From positions 192,861-256,168 of the forward strand of contig NCHN01000001.1 of the NCBI GenBank assembly GCA_002281875.1: DNA of 63,308 nt, given 5' to 3'. The position numbers and the translations under genes are program-made. Within the stretch, counting starts at the first letter, position 1, and every line of letters begins with the position of its first letter. The stretch comes from Sphingobacteriia bacterium 24-36-13 (GTDB lineage Bacteria > Bacteroidota > Bacteroidia > Chitinophagales > Chitinophagaceae). The notes below the pieces were generated by a model that saw only the letters and a program-made list of their open reading frames with translations, had not been told where the DNA came from and searched no databases. This document shows, in pieces, positions 35,265 through 45,165 of this stretch.

Positions 35265-36455
35265 ATGGCTGTTATTTTATTTGATCCACCATACAGAAAC
35301 TTATTAGCCCCACTATCTACTACAAAAGCAGTGGCACAGTTTCATTTTGGTTTATTAAGTGTTAAGGAGCGATGGGAGCTGTTGCTCAATGAGCTTTCCT
35401 ATATCCATACAGCACCCTATTTACAGGGTTTATATACTATCCCGGACAATAAGGATGAAGCCGGTTTATCTGAAGCAATAACTTGGATAGATGCATCTGT
35501 TTTGCCTAATGAATCGTTGGTTAGTCAAATAAAAGCCTTGCAATTAGGAGATTGTTTAATGGATGAATTTGGATTGGTGGCCGGTAAATCAAATTTGGCA
35601 TTTAGTGAATTTGATCCATCTAATACGGCTGATTATTTTACGCAAGCCAATAAAATTGAAAACACTTTAAGAATTCGCTTTCCATGGGAAATCATGCAAA
35701 TAAATGAAGCCATCATTAGAAGCGATTATGCATTAGTTACCGCTAACAGAATCTCTCAGCCAATTCCATCTACAGTTAATATTATTGGTGCTAATGAAAT
35801 TTTTATTGAGGAGGGTGCCAAGCTTAATTTTTGTACACTAAATGCATCCACAGGCCCCATATATATTGGCCGAAAAGCAGAAATTATGGAAGGGTCTTCT
35901 ATCAGAGGACCATTTGCGATTGGATATAATTCGGTGGTAAAAATGAATAGTAGAATTTATGGCGGTACTTCTTTGGGCCCATATTGCATGGGGGGAGGGG
36001 AAATAAAAAACGCAGTAATGATGGGCTATTCAAACAAAGCCCATGATGGCTATTTAGGAGATGCGGTAATTGGGGAGTGGTGTAATTTAGGCGCTGGCAC
36101 AAGTAATAGTAATTTAAAGAACTCTGCAGGTACTATTAAAATATTCAGCATGGGGTTGAATGATTATGTGGCAGTTGGGCAAAAATGCGGTGTAATAATG
36201 GGTGATTATTCTAGAGTGGCCATTAATTCTAGTTTAAATACAGGATCTATGATAGGAGTGAGTTGCAATGTATTTGGAGAAGGCTTGTTGCACAATACCA
36301 TACCTCATTTTAGTTTTGGCGTAAAAGGCAAACAATATGATTTAAATACAGCCATTAAAGACATCAATAATTGGAAGGGCTTAAAAGGGATGGAACTTTC
36401 AACAACAGAAATAAATATACTTCAATATATATTCACTAATAACAAGCAATTATGA
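35265..36455 (+). CDS. Alternative bacterial GlmU, UDP-GlcNAc diphosphorylase / acetyltransferase
   Basis: 396 aa from the ATG at 35265; the earlier TTG at 35211 lies upstream of the -7 box and is rejected. The N-terminus (MAVILFDPPYRNLLAPLS) and the region FPWEIMQINEAI mark the nucleotidyltransferase half of the divergent GlmU family found in Bacteroidota. The C-terminal half has left-handed beta-helix hexapeptide repeats (IYIGRKAEIMEGSSIRGP; GYNSVVKMNSRIYGG; WCNLGAGTSNSNLKN). It probably makes UDP-GlcNAc for peptidoglycan and lipid A. The ATGA overlap with tpiA shows coupling. Confidence 0.85.
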   Translation: MAVILFDPPYRNLLAPLSTTKAVAQFHFGLLSVKERWELLLNELSYIHTAPYLQGLYTIPDNKDEAGLSEAITWIDASVLPNESLVSQIKALQLGDCLMDEFGLVAGKSNLAFSEFDPSNTADYFTQANKIENTLRIRFPWEIMQINEAIIRSDYALVTANRISQPIPSTVNIIGANEIFIEEGAKLNFCTLNASTGPIYIGRKAEIMEGSSIRGPFAIGYNSVVKMNSRIYGGTSLGPYCMGGGEIKNAVMMGYSNKAHDGYLGDAVIGEWCNLGAGTSNSNLKNSAGTIKIFSMGLNDYVAVGQKCGVIMGDYSRVAINSSLNTGSMIGVSCNVFGEGLLHNTIPHFSFGVKGKQYDLNTAIKDINNWKGLKGMELSTTEINILQYIFTNNKQL

Positions 36456-37213
36456 GAAAACAAATAGCCGCAGCGAATTGGAAAATGAATTTGACTGTAC
36501 AACAAGGAGAACAATTAATTAATGATTTATTAAGTAAGCCTCACGAGTTAAAAGAAAATCAATTAGCCATATTTGCAGTGCCCGCTCCTTATTTGATGAT
36601 GGCACAAGAAAAATTAGGTGCTAAAAATAGGGTAGCAGTAGCAGCTCAAAACTGTTACAGTAAAAAAAGCGGTGCTTATACCGGTGAGATTTCTGTAGAA
36701 ATGTTGAATTCTATTGGTGTAAAATATGTGGTATTAGGTCACTCTGAAAGAAGAGAGTATTTTAATGAGAGTAACCAGTTTTTAGCAGAAAAAATTGATA
36801 TCTGTTTAAGCCATCATATCACGCCTATTTTTTGTTGTGGAGAGCCATTGCAAATTAGAGAAGAAGGTACACAGAATGCTTATGTGGCAGCACAATTGAA
36901 AGAATCTTTATTTCATTTAACTTCCGCACAATTGATAAATGTAGTGATTGCCTATGAACCAATCTGGGCAATTGGTACAGGCAAAACAGCCAGCAGTGAT
37001 CAAGCACAGGAAATGCATGCTTTTATTCGTTCAGAATTAGCGCATGTTTATGGCAAAGATACGGCTGATCAAATTTCTATTTTATATGGTGGAAGTGTAA
37101 AAGCAAACAATGCGGTAGAACTCTTCTCTCAACCTGATGTAGATGGCGGATTAGTAGGAGGTGCATCATTAATTGCAGATGAGTTTGCCGCAATTATCAA
37201 TGCTTTAAAATAA
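36452..37213 (+). CDS. tpiA: Triosephosphate isomerase
   Basis: 253 aa. It interconverts dihydroxyacetone phosphate and glyceraldehyde 3-phosphate. AANWKMNLT (Lys), LGHSERREYF (His), AYEPIWAIGTGKTAS (catalytic Glu) and ILYGGSVKANNA cover the active site. The length is normal. It is coupled to the GlmU-like gene by a 4-base overlap. Its last 17 bases overlap the end of the convergent Sua5 gene. Confidence 0.97.
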   Translation: MRKQIAAANWKMNLTVQQGEQLINDLLSKPHELKENQLAIFAVPAPYLMMAQEKLGAKNRVAVAAQNCYSKKSGAYTGEISVEMLNSIGVKYVVLGHSERREYFNESNQFLAEKIDICLSHHITPIFCCGEPLQIREEGTQNAYVAAQLKESLFHLTSAQLINVVIAYEPIWAIGTGKTASSDQAQEMHAFIRSELAHVYGKDTADQISILYGGSVKANNAVELFSQPDVDGGLVGGASLIADEFAAIINALK

Positions 37214-38183
37214 ACTGTGCTCTACTGATTCGATCGTTGATGGCAATACCAATACCTTCATTAGGAAATTGTTCAGATAAGATTACATCATAATTGCTCT
37301 GATCAATTAATCGAAGGGTTGCAAAGAGTTTACTTGCTGCAGTAGATAATTGATGGTCGGGTGCTAATATAAAGTTTTCAACGCCTTCATAGCGGTTATA
37401 AAAACTAATAACCGCTATTTTTTTGCCAATATGTGATTGAATCAATTCTTCAATATTGCCCATAAACAATGGGGTATGTGGTGCGTAATGGCTTTTTAAT
37501 TGGCCCGGTGTTGCCGGACTATCTGTGCTATGATCAGATATTTCTGGCGCATGGTATGCTGCTGCATCTATTACTTCCAAACCGCTAACTGCTGAAAGTT
37601 CTGCTGCAGTTACACTGCCAGCTCTATGTAAAATGATGCTATTATTGGCCACTTCGCAAATAGTCGATTCTAATCCCACTGTGGTATTACCGCCATCTAA
37701 TATGTAGGGAATTTTTCCATGTAATCCTTCCATTACATGATGCGCATTGGTAGGACTTATATACCCTGAAGGGTTCGCACTAGGAGCCGCCAATGGGAAA
37801 TCAAGTTGTGCTAATAAATCTAATGTTAATCGTTGATTAGGAATTCTAATAGCCACTTTTTTACTTCCTGCTGTGGTAATATCTGGAACTGTAGTTTTTT
37901 TAGGTAACAATAAAGTGAGTGGCCCGGGCATAAAATGTTTGGCCAATTTCATGCTGATTTCATCAACAAATGCATAGTTGTGGAGTTGAGCAATTTGGGC
38001 TATATGTAATATTAATGGATTAAAGCTGGGTCTGTTTTTAGCAGCATAAATTTTGGCTACACTCTCTTCTGACAGAGCATTTCCGGCTAACCCATAAACC
38101 GTTTCAGTAGGTATAGCTACCAGTTCTCCTGCTTTTAAAAATGCAGCAGCAATATGCACATCTTCTCCAATTTGGGTTTTCAT
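37197..38183 (-). CDS. L-threonylcarbamoyladenylate synthase, Sua5 type
   Basis: 328 aa. It makes threonylcarbamoyl-AMP for t6A at position 37 of ANN-decoding tRNAs. The TsaC/YrdC domain covers about residues 10-200 (IPTETVYGLAG; AKNRPSFNPLILHI; FPLAAPSANPSG). The extra C-terminal Sua5 domain opens with DSPATPGQLKSHYAPHTPL, so this is the long Sua5 form rather than short TsaC. It is 3 bases downstream of the potassium channel gene. Confidence 0.94.
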   Translation of the reverse strand: MKTQIGEDVHIAAAFLKAGELVAIPTETVYGLAGNALSEESVAKIYAAKNRPSFNPLILHIAQIAQLHNYAFVDEISMKLAKHFMPGPLTLLLPKKTTVPDITTAGSKKVAIRIPNQRLTLDLLAQLDFPLAAPSANPSGYISPTNAHHVMEGLHGKIPYILDGGNTTVGLESTICEVANNSIILHRAGSVTAAELSAVSGLEVIDAAAYHAPEISDHSTDSPATPGQLKSHYAPHTPLFMGNIEELIQSHIGKKIAVISFYNRYEGVENFILAPDHQLSTAASKLFATLRLIDQSNYDVILSEQFPNEGIGIAINDRISRAQFILKH

Positions 38184-38186
38184 TTT

Positions 38187-39152
38187 TTACATTTTGATTG
38201 GCAAATCGGCTGCAATATAATCGTCTAATTTTTCAATATGTAAAACAGTACTGCTATTGTCTTCATTCGGATGAAACATGGGTACAAATTTAGCCCCATA
38301 AATAAATTCCTCAAAACTATAGGAAGCGCGTGAGATGACTGTGTTAGAAAAGCTTTCATCAAAACCTTGAACGAATACCAACATTTCTGCTTGGGCTGCA
38401 TCAATATCTGCTTTAGTAAAATTGAAGAGAGGACTTTTCTCATTAATAACATGAACCAATGTCCAATTAGCTGTTAAGGTATTGGCTTTGGCTATTTCTA
38501 ATGGCAAATCAAAAAACTTGTTTTTTAATTGTCCCTCTTCTTCAACCCGCAAAGCCAAAGTGATTTTCACTTCAACATTTACTAAATAATTTTTAGTGTA
38601 AGGCACCATTCTATACATTAATGCAACGCCCTCTTTAAAAGGAACAAATAAAGCATTCTTACTATACTTGATAAATGCCCGAGGTCTTGCAAACCTTCCA
38701 TATAGCAAACCAGTTGCTAGTGCAAAACTCATTAATCCAATTAATGCTTCTAGTGATGCAGTTAAACTTGCAGCAAATCCTATAGGATTGATTCTTCCAT
38801 AGCCCACTGTGGTAAAAGTTTGGGCACTAAAGAAAAAAGCTTCTCCCCACTTATCTGATTCTGTTTCAACAACCATTCCTCCTAAGTGGTCAATGCCAAT
38901 CCAGATATACAAACTGGCAAAAATCAAATTGATTAGTACAAAGAATAAGAGAATAGAAGCCAAAAATTTCCAAATGGGCATCGATAATAAACTATGATAA
39001 ATATTCAGCCTCCGCCAGATAGGTAGCCCCTTTATTTCAATATTAGGCATTCCATTTTTTCTGAAAAATCGCCCCCCTATAAGGGAGGTATTGGTGCCTA
39101 GGCCTGTTTCCTCATTTGTTTTTGCTTGTTTGTTTAACTTTTTCAGTAACAT
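38187..39152 (-). CDS. Inward-rectifier (Kir-type) potassium channel
   Basis: 321 aa from the ATG at 39152. The in-frame start at 39251 would run into lepA and add an unrelated tail. Two membrane helices (about 61-90 and 122-150) flank a pore helix and the filter TVGYG (115-119). An amphipathic segment (WRRLNIYHSLLSMPIWKFL) precedes the first helix. The C-terminal cytoplasmic immunoglobulin-like Kir domain fills residues 160-310 (VEVKITLALRVEEEGQ; FVQGFDESFSNTVISRASY). This is the KirBac architecture. Gating ligand unknown. Probably cotranscribed with Sua5. Confidence 0.92.
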   Translation of the reverse strand: MLLKKLNKQAKTNEETGLGTNTSLIGGRFFRKNGMPNIEIKGLPIWRRLNIYHSLLSMPIWKFLASILLFFVLINLIFASLYIWIGIDHLGGMVVETESDKWGEAFFFSAQTFTTVGYGRINPIGFAASLTASLEALIGLMSFALATGLLYGRFARPRAFIKYSKNALFVPFKEGVALMYRMVPYTKNYLVNVEVKITLALRVEEEGQLKNKFFDLPLEIAKANTLTANWTLVHVINEKSPLFNFTKADIDAAQAEMLVFVQGFDESFSNTVISRASYSFEEFIYGAKFVPMFHPNEDNSSTVLHIEKLDDYIAADLPIKM

Positions 39153-39168
39153 CTTGTGGGTATTCTTA

Positions 39169-39199
39169 GTTGAAGATAACTCATACAGACCTATCTTTG
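39169..39199 (+). promoter_or_regulatory. Promoter of lepA with very short leader
   Basis: GTTG (39169-39172), 19 bases, then TATCTTTG (39192-39199). Both boxes and the spacing fit the Bacteroidota consensus (three of four bases at -33). The lepA ATG is only 7 bases after the box. Confidence 0.65.
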
Positions 39200-39206
39200 C
39201 AGCCTT

Positions 39207-40991
39207 ATGAAACATATTAGGAATTTTTGTATCATCGCACATATAGACCATGGTAAGAGCACATTGGCCGATCGTTTATTAGAACATACTAAATCGGTTG
39301 GGGAAAGAGATATGATGAACCAGGTACTAGATGATATGGACTTGGAGCGAGAGAAAGGTATTACTATCAAGAGCCACGCCATTCAAATTAACTACACGCA
39401 TAAAGGGGAAGTATACACTTTAAACTTAATTGATACTCCGGGTCACGTAGATTTTAGTTATGAAGTGAGCCGTGCTTTGGCTGCTTGCGAAGGAGCATTG
39501 TTATTGGTAGATGCTTCACAGGGAATTCAGGCACAAACTATTAGTAACTTATACTTAGCCATCGACAACGACTTGGAAATTATTCCGGTGATTAATAAGA
39601 TTGATATGGATGGAGCTAAAATTCCTGAAGTAACCGATCAAATCATCGATTTAATAGGTTGTAAAGAAGAAGATATTTTATTGGCAAGTGGAAAATCGGG
39701 TATTGGTATTGATGAAATTTTACAGGCTATTGTAGAACGCATTCCTGCACCAGCTGGAAGTGTGGATGCTCCATTGCAAGCCTTGATTTTTGACAGTGTT
39801 TACAACAGTTTCAGAGGAATCATCATTTATTACAGAATCATCAATGGTACGTTAAAGAAGGGGGATAAAATTCGATTTGTTGCTACTGGAAATGATTATA
39901 TCGCTGATGAAGTAGGGGTGCTTAAATTTACGATGACACCCAAAGACCAAGTAAGTGCGGGTGATGTGGGGTATATTATTACTGGTATTAAAAATGCCAA
40001 AGAAGTGAAAGTGGGAGATACCCTTACATTGGCCAATAATCCAGGCGAAATGATTCATGGTTTTGAAGAAGTAAAACCCATGGTATTCGCTGGAATTTTT
40101 CCTGTAAACACCGATGAGTTTGAAGAATTAAGAGATTGCATGGACAAACTGCAATTGAATGATGCTTCATTAACTTTTGAATTAGAAACTTCACAAGCAT
40201 TGGGCTTTGGTTTCCGTTGTGGATTCCTTGGGCTCTTGCATATGGAAATTATTCAAGAACGATTAGAGCGTGAATTCAATCAAACGGTAATTACTACAGT
40301 TCCGAACGTAAGTTTTAATGCATATACTACCCGAGGAGAAAAGATTCTGGTAAACAATCCAGTTGAAATGCCTGATCAAGTTAAAATCGATCGCATTGAA
40401 GAACCTTTTATTAAAGCGCAGATCATTACATTGCCCGATTATATTGGCAATATCATGACGCTGTGTTTGGGTAAGCGTGGTATACTTTTGAATCAAAGCT
40501 ATTTGACTCCTACTAGGGTTGAGCTTATTTTTGAAATGCCTTTAACGGAGATTGTATTTGATTTCTACGACAAATTGAAGAGCTCAACTAGGGGCTATGC
40601 TTCATTTGATTATACCCCGATTGATCATCGTGAAGCAGATATTGTTAAGATGGATATCCTATTAAACAATGAAAAAGTAGATGCTTTGAGCGCATTAATT
40701 CATAGAGGCAGAGCTACCGATTTCGGTAGAAAATTGTGCGAAAAATTAAAAGAATTATTGCCTCGTCAGCAATTCCAGATTGCTATTCAAGCAGCCATTG
40801 GCGCTAAAGTGGTAGCAAGAGAAAATATCAGTGCCATCCGTAAAGACGTTACTGCCAAATGTTATGGTGGTGATATCAGCCGTAAAAGAAAGCTATTAGA
40901 AAAGCAGAAAGAAGGAAAGAAACGTATGCGCCAAATAGGTAACGTAGAAATTCCTCAGGAAGCGTTCTTGGCAGTTTTAAAGCTCGATTAA
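39207..40991 (+). CDS. lepA: Elongation factor 4 (back-translocase)
   Basis: 594 aa translational GTPase. G motifs: [27 protein letters not shown] and NKIDMDGA. The LepA-specific C-terminal domain ends [20 protein letters not shown]. The length and domain order are normal. It acts on stalled or mistranslocated ribosomes. It overlaps the convergent unknown gene by 4 bases at the stop codons. Promoter boxes lie almost at the start codon. Confidence 0.97.
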   Translation: MKHIRNFCIIAHIDHGKSTLADRLLEHTKSVGERDMMNQVLDDMDLEREKGITIKSHAIQINYTHKGEVYTLNLIDTPGHVDFSYEVSRALAACEGALLLVDASQGIQAQTISNLYLAIDNDLEIIPVINKIDMDGAKIPEVTDQIIDLIGCKEEDILLASGKSGIGIDEILQAIVERIPAPAGSVDAPLQALIFDSVYNSFRGIIIYYRIINGTLKKGDKIRFVATGNDYIADEVGVLKFTMTPKDQVSAGDVGYIITGIKNAKEVKVGDTLTLANNPGEMIHGFEEVKPMVFAGIFPVNTDEFEELRDCMDKLQLNDASLTFELETSQALGFGFRCGFLGLLHMEIIQERLEREFNQTVITTVPNVSFNAYTTRGEKILVNNPVEMPDQVKIDRIEEPFIKAQIITLPDYIGNIMTLCLGKRGILLNQSYLTPTRVELIFEMPLTEIVFDFYDKLKSSTRGYASFDYTPIDHREADIVKMDILLNNEKVDALSALIHRGRATDFGRKLCEKLKELLPRQQFQIAIQAAIGAKVVARENISAIRKDVTAKCYGGDISRKRKLLEKQKEGKKRMRQIGNVEIPQEAFLAVLKLD

Positions 40992-41854
40992 TCTGGCTCA
41001 ACCGCTTCGTATTCTGGTATATATACCCAGCGTCCATATTCCCATTTAAAGCCTTCCACTGTGCCATATGGTACTAGGGTATGCTTTTTATTGGGTTCAT
41101 TAGACTCACTCATCAACTTCACAAACACGATGCGATCTAGCTTTGCATCGTAGTTTAATTTGGCATTGGCTTGCTTTTTAAACTCTAAGCAGAACCTACT
41201 AACAGGTTGTTTGGGCTTATTAATATCATTAGGATAATTAAAAAACTTTCCTCCAAATAACGGATTCCCTTCCAAGTCAAAATGCAATACTTCAATCCAT
41301 TTTTTGGTGCTCCTTGCATCGTTTTCATCATAGCCCAATAAGGTATAGTATTTCTTATTGTTATATTCTTTTTGAATAATATTATAATAGACGGCACCAA
41401 TCCAATTTTGATTGGTTCTTATAGAATCATATGGGTTCTCTGTAAAATCTGCACCGTCATACAAAGGAATTAATTTTAAACTACCATCCCTGGTATTCAT
41501 TTGTATAGCTCCTTTATAGCGATAATAACTAAAGTCTTTCATCAATTGCCAAGTAATAATTCTAAAACTACTGTCGGGGGCATACAATCTAGAAATAGTT
41601 TTTAACGAATCAAAACCATAGTGAAAAGAGTAGGGGGTTCTTAATGCTTGTACCAATTGTCTAGTAAAAAAACTATCTGCTCTTAATCGATCTTCTGTGT
41701 CGTCTCCATTTAAAATAGTGAATGCAGATGCTGCCAATATTTTTTCAGCTTCAGCTAATAAGCTTTTATTGGCTGGAGTTTGGGCTTGTACGGTATTGCT
41801 TTCATAAAAAAACAAAGCCAGTAATACCACTATAATTAATTTACGCGGAAACAT
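40988..41854 (-). CDS. Secreted protein of unknown function
   Basis: 288 aa from the ATG at 41854, which starts a signal peptide ([18 protein letters not shown], cleavage near VQAQ); an in-frame start at 41884 lies ten codons upstream. The mature part has alternating beta segments ([35 protein letters not shown]) and looks like a periplasmic beta-rich fold. I recognise no characterised domain; similar proteins are common as hypothetical in Bacteroidota. It is the last gene of the minus-strand run with gmhA and glycosyltransferases, 51 bases after the HAD gene. Confidence 0.7.
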   Translation of the reverse strand: MFPRKLIIVVLLALFFYESNTVQAQTPANKSLLAEAEKILAASAFTILNGDDTEDRLRADSFFTRQLVQALRTPYSFHYGFDSLKTISRLYAPDSSFRIITWQLMKDFSYYRYKGAIQMNTRDGSLKLIPLYDGADFTENPYDSIRTNQNWIGAVYYNIIQKEYNNKKYYTLLGYDENDARSTKKWIEVLHFDLEGNPLFGGKFFNYPNDINKPKQPVSRFCLEFKKQANAKLNYDAKLDRIVFVKLMSESNEPNKKHTLVPYGTVEGFKWEYGRWVYIPEYEAVEPD

Positions 41855-41905
41855 GCAGCAAATTACAAGTAAATAAAACCGCACGAACTGATTTGCAGAA
41901 TTTTA

Positions 41906-42469
41906 TCATTTTTTTGCATGTATGCAGGCTTCCGCAAAACCTACTAAATGATCAAAGCGTAAATCAATCATTGGGTCTGGATATGGGGTGTCTGGATGGG
42001 TTGTAGCTAGGAATACCGTTTTCATACCTGCATTTCTTCCAAATTTCATATCACTTATTCTATTGCCTACCATAATTGATTTGTTTAAATCAATTTCAGG
42101 GAAATCGGCTTTAGCCATAAAAGCCATGCCAGGCTGGGGTTTGCGATTGGGTGAATCGTCTGCTAAATCAGGGCAATAATAGACTTGATCAATTTTGCCA
42201 CCCGCATTGTTAATGGCCGCTAACATAGGGTCATGAATACCTTTTAAATCTTCATGAGTCATTAATCCCTTGCCAATTCCTTTTTGATTGGTGGCAATTA
42301 CGATGCGGATGAATAATGAATTTAAAGATGCAATTGCAGCTGGCACTCCATCGTAAAAATGGAACTCATCCCAATTGCGGATATAATCTTCTTTTTTTTC
42401 GTAGTTCAATACCCCATCTCGGTCTAAAAAAAGGGTCCAACTAGTATCAATTTGTGATAATGAAAACAT
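41906..42469 (-). CDS. HAD-IIIA phosphatase, GmhB-like but without the zinc site
   Basis: 187 aa. FLDRDGVLNYEKKEDYI is HAD motif I with both aspartates, IVIATNQKGIGKG motif II, and SIMVGNRISDMKFGRNAGMK motifs III-IV. This is the histidinol-phosphatase / heptose bisphosphatase group. In GmhB a Cys-x-His ... Cys-x-Cys loop binds zinc; here that stretch reads CPDLADDSPNRKPQPGM, with only the first Cys kept. The adjacent gmhA suggests a heptose 1,7-bisphosphate 7-phosphatase, but substrate identity is uncertain. Confidence 0.82.
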   Translation of the reverse strand: MFSLSQIDTSWTLFLDRDGVLNYEKKEDYIRNWDEFHFYDGVPAAIASLNSLFIRIVIATNQKGIGKGLMTHEDLKGIHDPMLAAINNAGGKIDQVYYCPDLADDSPNRKPQPGMAFMAKADFPEIDLNKSIMVGNRISDMKFGRNAGMKTVFLATTHPDTPYPDPMIDLRFDHLVGFAEACIHAKK

Positions 42470-42470
42470 A

Positions 42471-43046
42471 TTAAGGAAATAAATTGGCTTCTACTAGTTC
42501 ACAAATAATATGACCTAGCATAATATGGCTCTCTTGAATACGGGGTGTATTCGTAGAAGGAATATTGAGTAAGTATTGAGACAAGGCACTTAATTTTCCG
42601 CCATCGTTACCAGTAAACCCAATAGTAGCAATATTCTTAGCTTTTGCAGTTTCGAATGCTTTTACAATATTGGGTGAATTACCAGAAGTACTCAATCCAA
42701 TTAAAATATCACCCTTTTGCATGGTACCATCTACTAAACGGCTGTATACTTCATCGTAGCCATAATCATTGGCTACAGCAGTTAAGTAAGAACTATTGCA
42801 ATGCAATGCATCCGAAGGCAATGCTTGTCTGTTTTTATAAAACCTACCCGAGAACTCTGCGGCTAAATGTTGTGCATCAGCTGCGCTCCCCCCATTGCCA
42901 CAAAATTGTACTTTATGCCCGTTCTTAAATGCCAGCGTAACTGCATCTACAATTAATGCCAACTGCTCAATGATGTTAGCATTGTTAAGTAAATCTTGTT
43001 TTACTTGAATGGACTCTTGTATAATAGACCGGATTTGATTCGTCAT
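42471..43046 (-). CDS. gmhA: Sedoheptulose 7-phosphate isomerase
   Basis: 191 aa SIS-domain protein. CGNGGSAADAQHLAAEFSGR and GLSTSGNSPNIVKAFE are the diagnostic segments, and IQESHIMLGHIICELVE near the end supplies the catalytic His. It starts heptose synthesis for lipopolysaccharide core or other glycans by making D-glycero-D-manno-heptose 7-phosphate. It is 1 base upstream of the HAD phosphatase. The kinase/nucleotidyltransferase step (hldE) is not in the window. Confidence 0.95.
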   Translation of the reverse strand: MTNQIRSIIQESIQVKQDLLNNANIIEQLALIVDAVTLAFKNGHKVQFCGNGGSAADAQHLAAEFSGRFYKNRQALPSDALHCNSSYLTAVANDYGYDEVYSRLVDGTMQKGDILIGLSTSGNSPNIVKAFETAKAKNIATIGFTGNDGGKLSALSQYLLNIPSTNTPRIQESHIMLGHIICELVEANLFP

Positions 43047-43056
43047 AATCGGTTAT

Positions 43057-44199
43057 TTATTTTGCAAGATCAATAATGGCATTGGCCAATTGATCCCATT
43101 GGTATTTCTTCTTTTCTCTGCGAAGGTGGGGTAAAAAATAATCCTCACCTAACAAATATAATTGTTCAATTTGGGCTGCAATGCTTTCTGGTGTGGGGTT
43201 GGCTACCAATCCACTTTGGTCTGCTTCAATCATATCGGGCAATGCCCCTACATTCGTCACCAACATAGGTTTCTCAAAATGATAGGCCAATGGGGTAACA
43301 CCACTTTGTGTGGCATTTCTGTAAGGTTGAATCACAAAATCACATGCATTTAAATAATACTGCACTTGGTCCTGTGGTATAAACTCGGTAAAAGAATAAA
43401 TCAAGTCTTGAATTCCTAGTGATTCAATTAGCGATTGATAGTTTTCTTTTCCTTCATAATATTCACCCGCAATCAATAATTTAATGGGTGCTTTTTGAGA
43501 TGCTATATTTTTTGTTGCCACTATTTTTAGGGCTTCTAATAAAAGATCTAATCCTTTATACTTTCTAATAAAGCCGAAAAACAAAATGATATTTTCATCA
43601 GTTGGAAGACCCAGATGCTTTCTAGCAGCTTCTTTTGGTATGATGTTCCCAAAACTATCGTACAAAGGATGCGAGCAAGTAATGGCTTTTTTTTGCGTGA
43701 AGCTTCTTAAGTCTTGGTATACTTTTTTGCTCATGGTGATGAACGAATCCACCCCACCCATAAAATATTTAGTAAACCAATAATCTCCGAATCTTTTTTC
43801 GTGCGGAATAATATTGTCTGCAATGCAAATCACTTTAGACACTCCATTCCATTGAATGATTCGTAAAATGGTACCCAAACAAGGCCCCATAAAAGGCAAC
43901 CAAAAACGAACCAATATTATTGGGGCTTTTAATTGAGCAATTTTGAATCCCATCCAAATCCAGTTAAAAGGATTGATGGAATTGATGCTCACGTGAATGG
44001 TTAGGTCGGTAGGGGCTGGGTCTGAACTGTATTGCGATTTGCCAGGAAACAGAAAGGACGGGTATTGGAGCGAAAAAGTATAGATGGTTACTTTAAATCC
44101 TTGTTGCTGAAATTGTCTGGCTAATCTTTCATTGAATGAAGCGATACCTCCACTTCTAAAAGGCCAAGTGGTTCCAATTAAGATCAGCTCTTTTTCCAT
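43057..44199 (-). CDS. Glycosyltransferase, GT-B fold (GT4-like)
   Basis: 380 aa from the ATG at 44199; a TTG three codons earlier is less likely. The N-terminal Rossmann part starts with LIGTTWPFRSGGIASFNERL. The C-terminal donor domain has ENIILFFGFIRKYKGLDLLL and the E-x7-E type end FEKPMLVTNVGALPDMIE. Such enzymes use nucleotide sugars to build surface glycans. The acceptor is unknown. It lies between a GT2 gene and gmhA, so a heptose-containing glycan is a possible product. Confidence 0.88.
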   Translation of the reverse strand: MEKELILIGTTWPFRSGGIASFNERLARQFQQQGFKVTIYTFSLQYPSFLFPGKSQYSSDPAPTDLTIHVSINSINPFNWIWMGFKIAQLKAPIILVRFWLPFMGPCLGTILRIIQWNGVSKVICIADNIIPHEKRFGDYWFTKYFMGGVDSFITMSKKVYQDLRSFTQKKAITCSHPLYDSFGNIIPKEAARKHLGLPTDENIILFFGFIRKYKGLDLLLEALKIVATKNIASQKAPIKLLIAGEYYEGKENYQSLIESLGIQDLIYSFTEFIPQDQVQYYLNACDFVIQPYRNATQSGVTPLAYHFEKPMLVTNVGALPDMIEADQSGLVANPTPESIAAQIEQLYLLGEDYFLPHLRREKKKYQWDQLANAIIDLAK

Positions 44200-44208
44200 G
44201 CTAAACAA

Positions 44209-45159
44209 TTAAGCTTCTTCCAGTCCTAATTTCTCTTCTATTAAATAAACATTTCTTTCAGATGCGTTTCTAGCCACTAATTCAGCTACGAAACCCGTTA
44301 AAAACAATTGCATACCAATAATCATCACTGCCAATGCTATATAAAATGCAGGCTTATTGGTGATGCCTACTTCAGGGTCCAAAATTTTTGCTACCATTAA
44401 ATAGCCGCTGGTTAGGAAACCAATCAAGAAAGCCAATGTGCCGTATAAGCCAAAAAATTGCATGGGCTTTTTCCCAAACTTTCCTAAGAACATAATAGTA
44501 CCTAAATCAAGAAAGCCATTGATGAAACGGTCCCAGCCAAATTTAGTAGTCCCGTATTTTCTGGGTCTATGCTCCACTATTTTCTCACCAATTTTTCTAA
44601 ATCCACTCCATTTAGCCAATACAGGAATATAGCGGTGCATTTCACCAAATACTTCAATGCATTTGACCACTTTTCTTTTGTATGCCTTTAAGCCACAATT
44701 GAAATCGTGCAATTTGATACCAGAACTTTTTCTAGCAACAGCATTGAATAATTTAGAAGGAATATTTTTAGTTAACGTGTTATCGTAGCGTTTTTTCTTC
44801 CACCCACTCACCATATCAAATCCCTCTTCCACAATCATTTGATACAATGCTGGAATTTCATCAGGAGAATCTTGCATATCTGCATCCATAGTAATAACAA
44901 CATCACCTTGTGCGGCTTTAAAACCTTCGTTTAATGCTGCAGACTTACCATAATTTCTTTGAAACTTTATACCCTTTATATTTGGATTGCTGGCAGCAAT
45001 GGTTTGTATGACTTTCCAACTATCATCGCGGCTTCCATCGTCTATTAGTAATACCTCATAGGTATAACCGTGTTGATCAACAACCGATTTAATCCAACTA
45101 CATAATTCAGGCAGTGATTCTTCTTCGTTATATAAGGGTACTACTATAGATAAATTCAT
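44209..45159 (-). CDS. Glycosyltransferase family 2, polyprenyl-phosphate type
   Basis: 316 aa. The GT-A domain (about 1-210) shows SIVVPLYNEEESLPEL, LIDDGSRDDSW and TMDADMQDSPDEIP (DxD-type metal site). Two membrane helices follow (FGLYGTLAFLIGFLTSGYLM; IALAVMIIGMQLFLTGFVAEL). This is the DPM1/ArnC/GtrB layout, which puts a sugar on undecaprenyl phosphate at the inner membrane. It is followed at once by the GT4-like gene. Confidence 0.92.
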   Translation of the reverse strand: MNLSIVVPLYNEEESLPELCSWIKSVVDQHGYTYEVLLIDDGSRDDSWKVIQTIAASNPNIKGIKFQRNYGKSAALNEGFKAAQGDVVITMDADMQDSPDEIPALYQMIVEEGFDMVSGWKKKRYDNTLTKNIPSKLFNAVARKSSGIKLHDFNCGLKAYKRKVVKCIEVFGEMHRYIPVLAKWSGFRKIGEKIVEHRPRKYGTTKFGWDRFINGFLDLGTIMFLGKFGKKPMQFFGLYGTLAFLIGFLTSGYLMVAKILDPEVGITNKPAFYIALAVMIIGMQLFLTGFVAELVARNASERNVYLIEEKLGLEEA

Positions 45160-45165
45160 GCAATA

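Noticed and set aside
39153-39251. Extended N-terminus of the potassium channel overlapping lepA
   Set aside because: The extension would overlap the lepA promoter and start; the ATG at 39152 gives the normal Kir layout.
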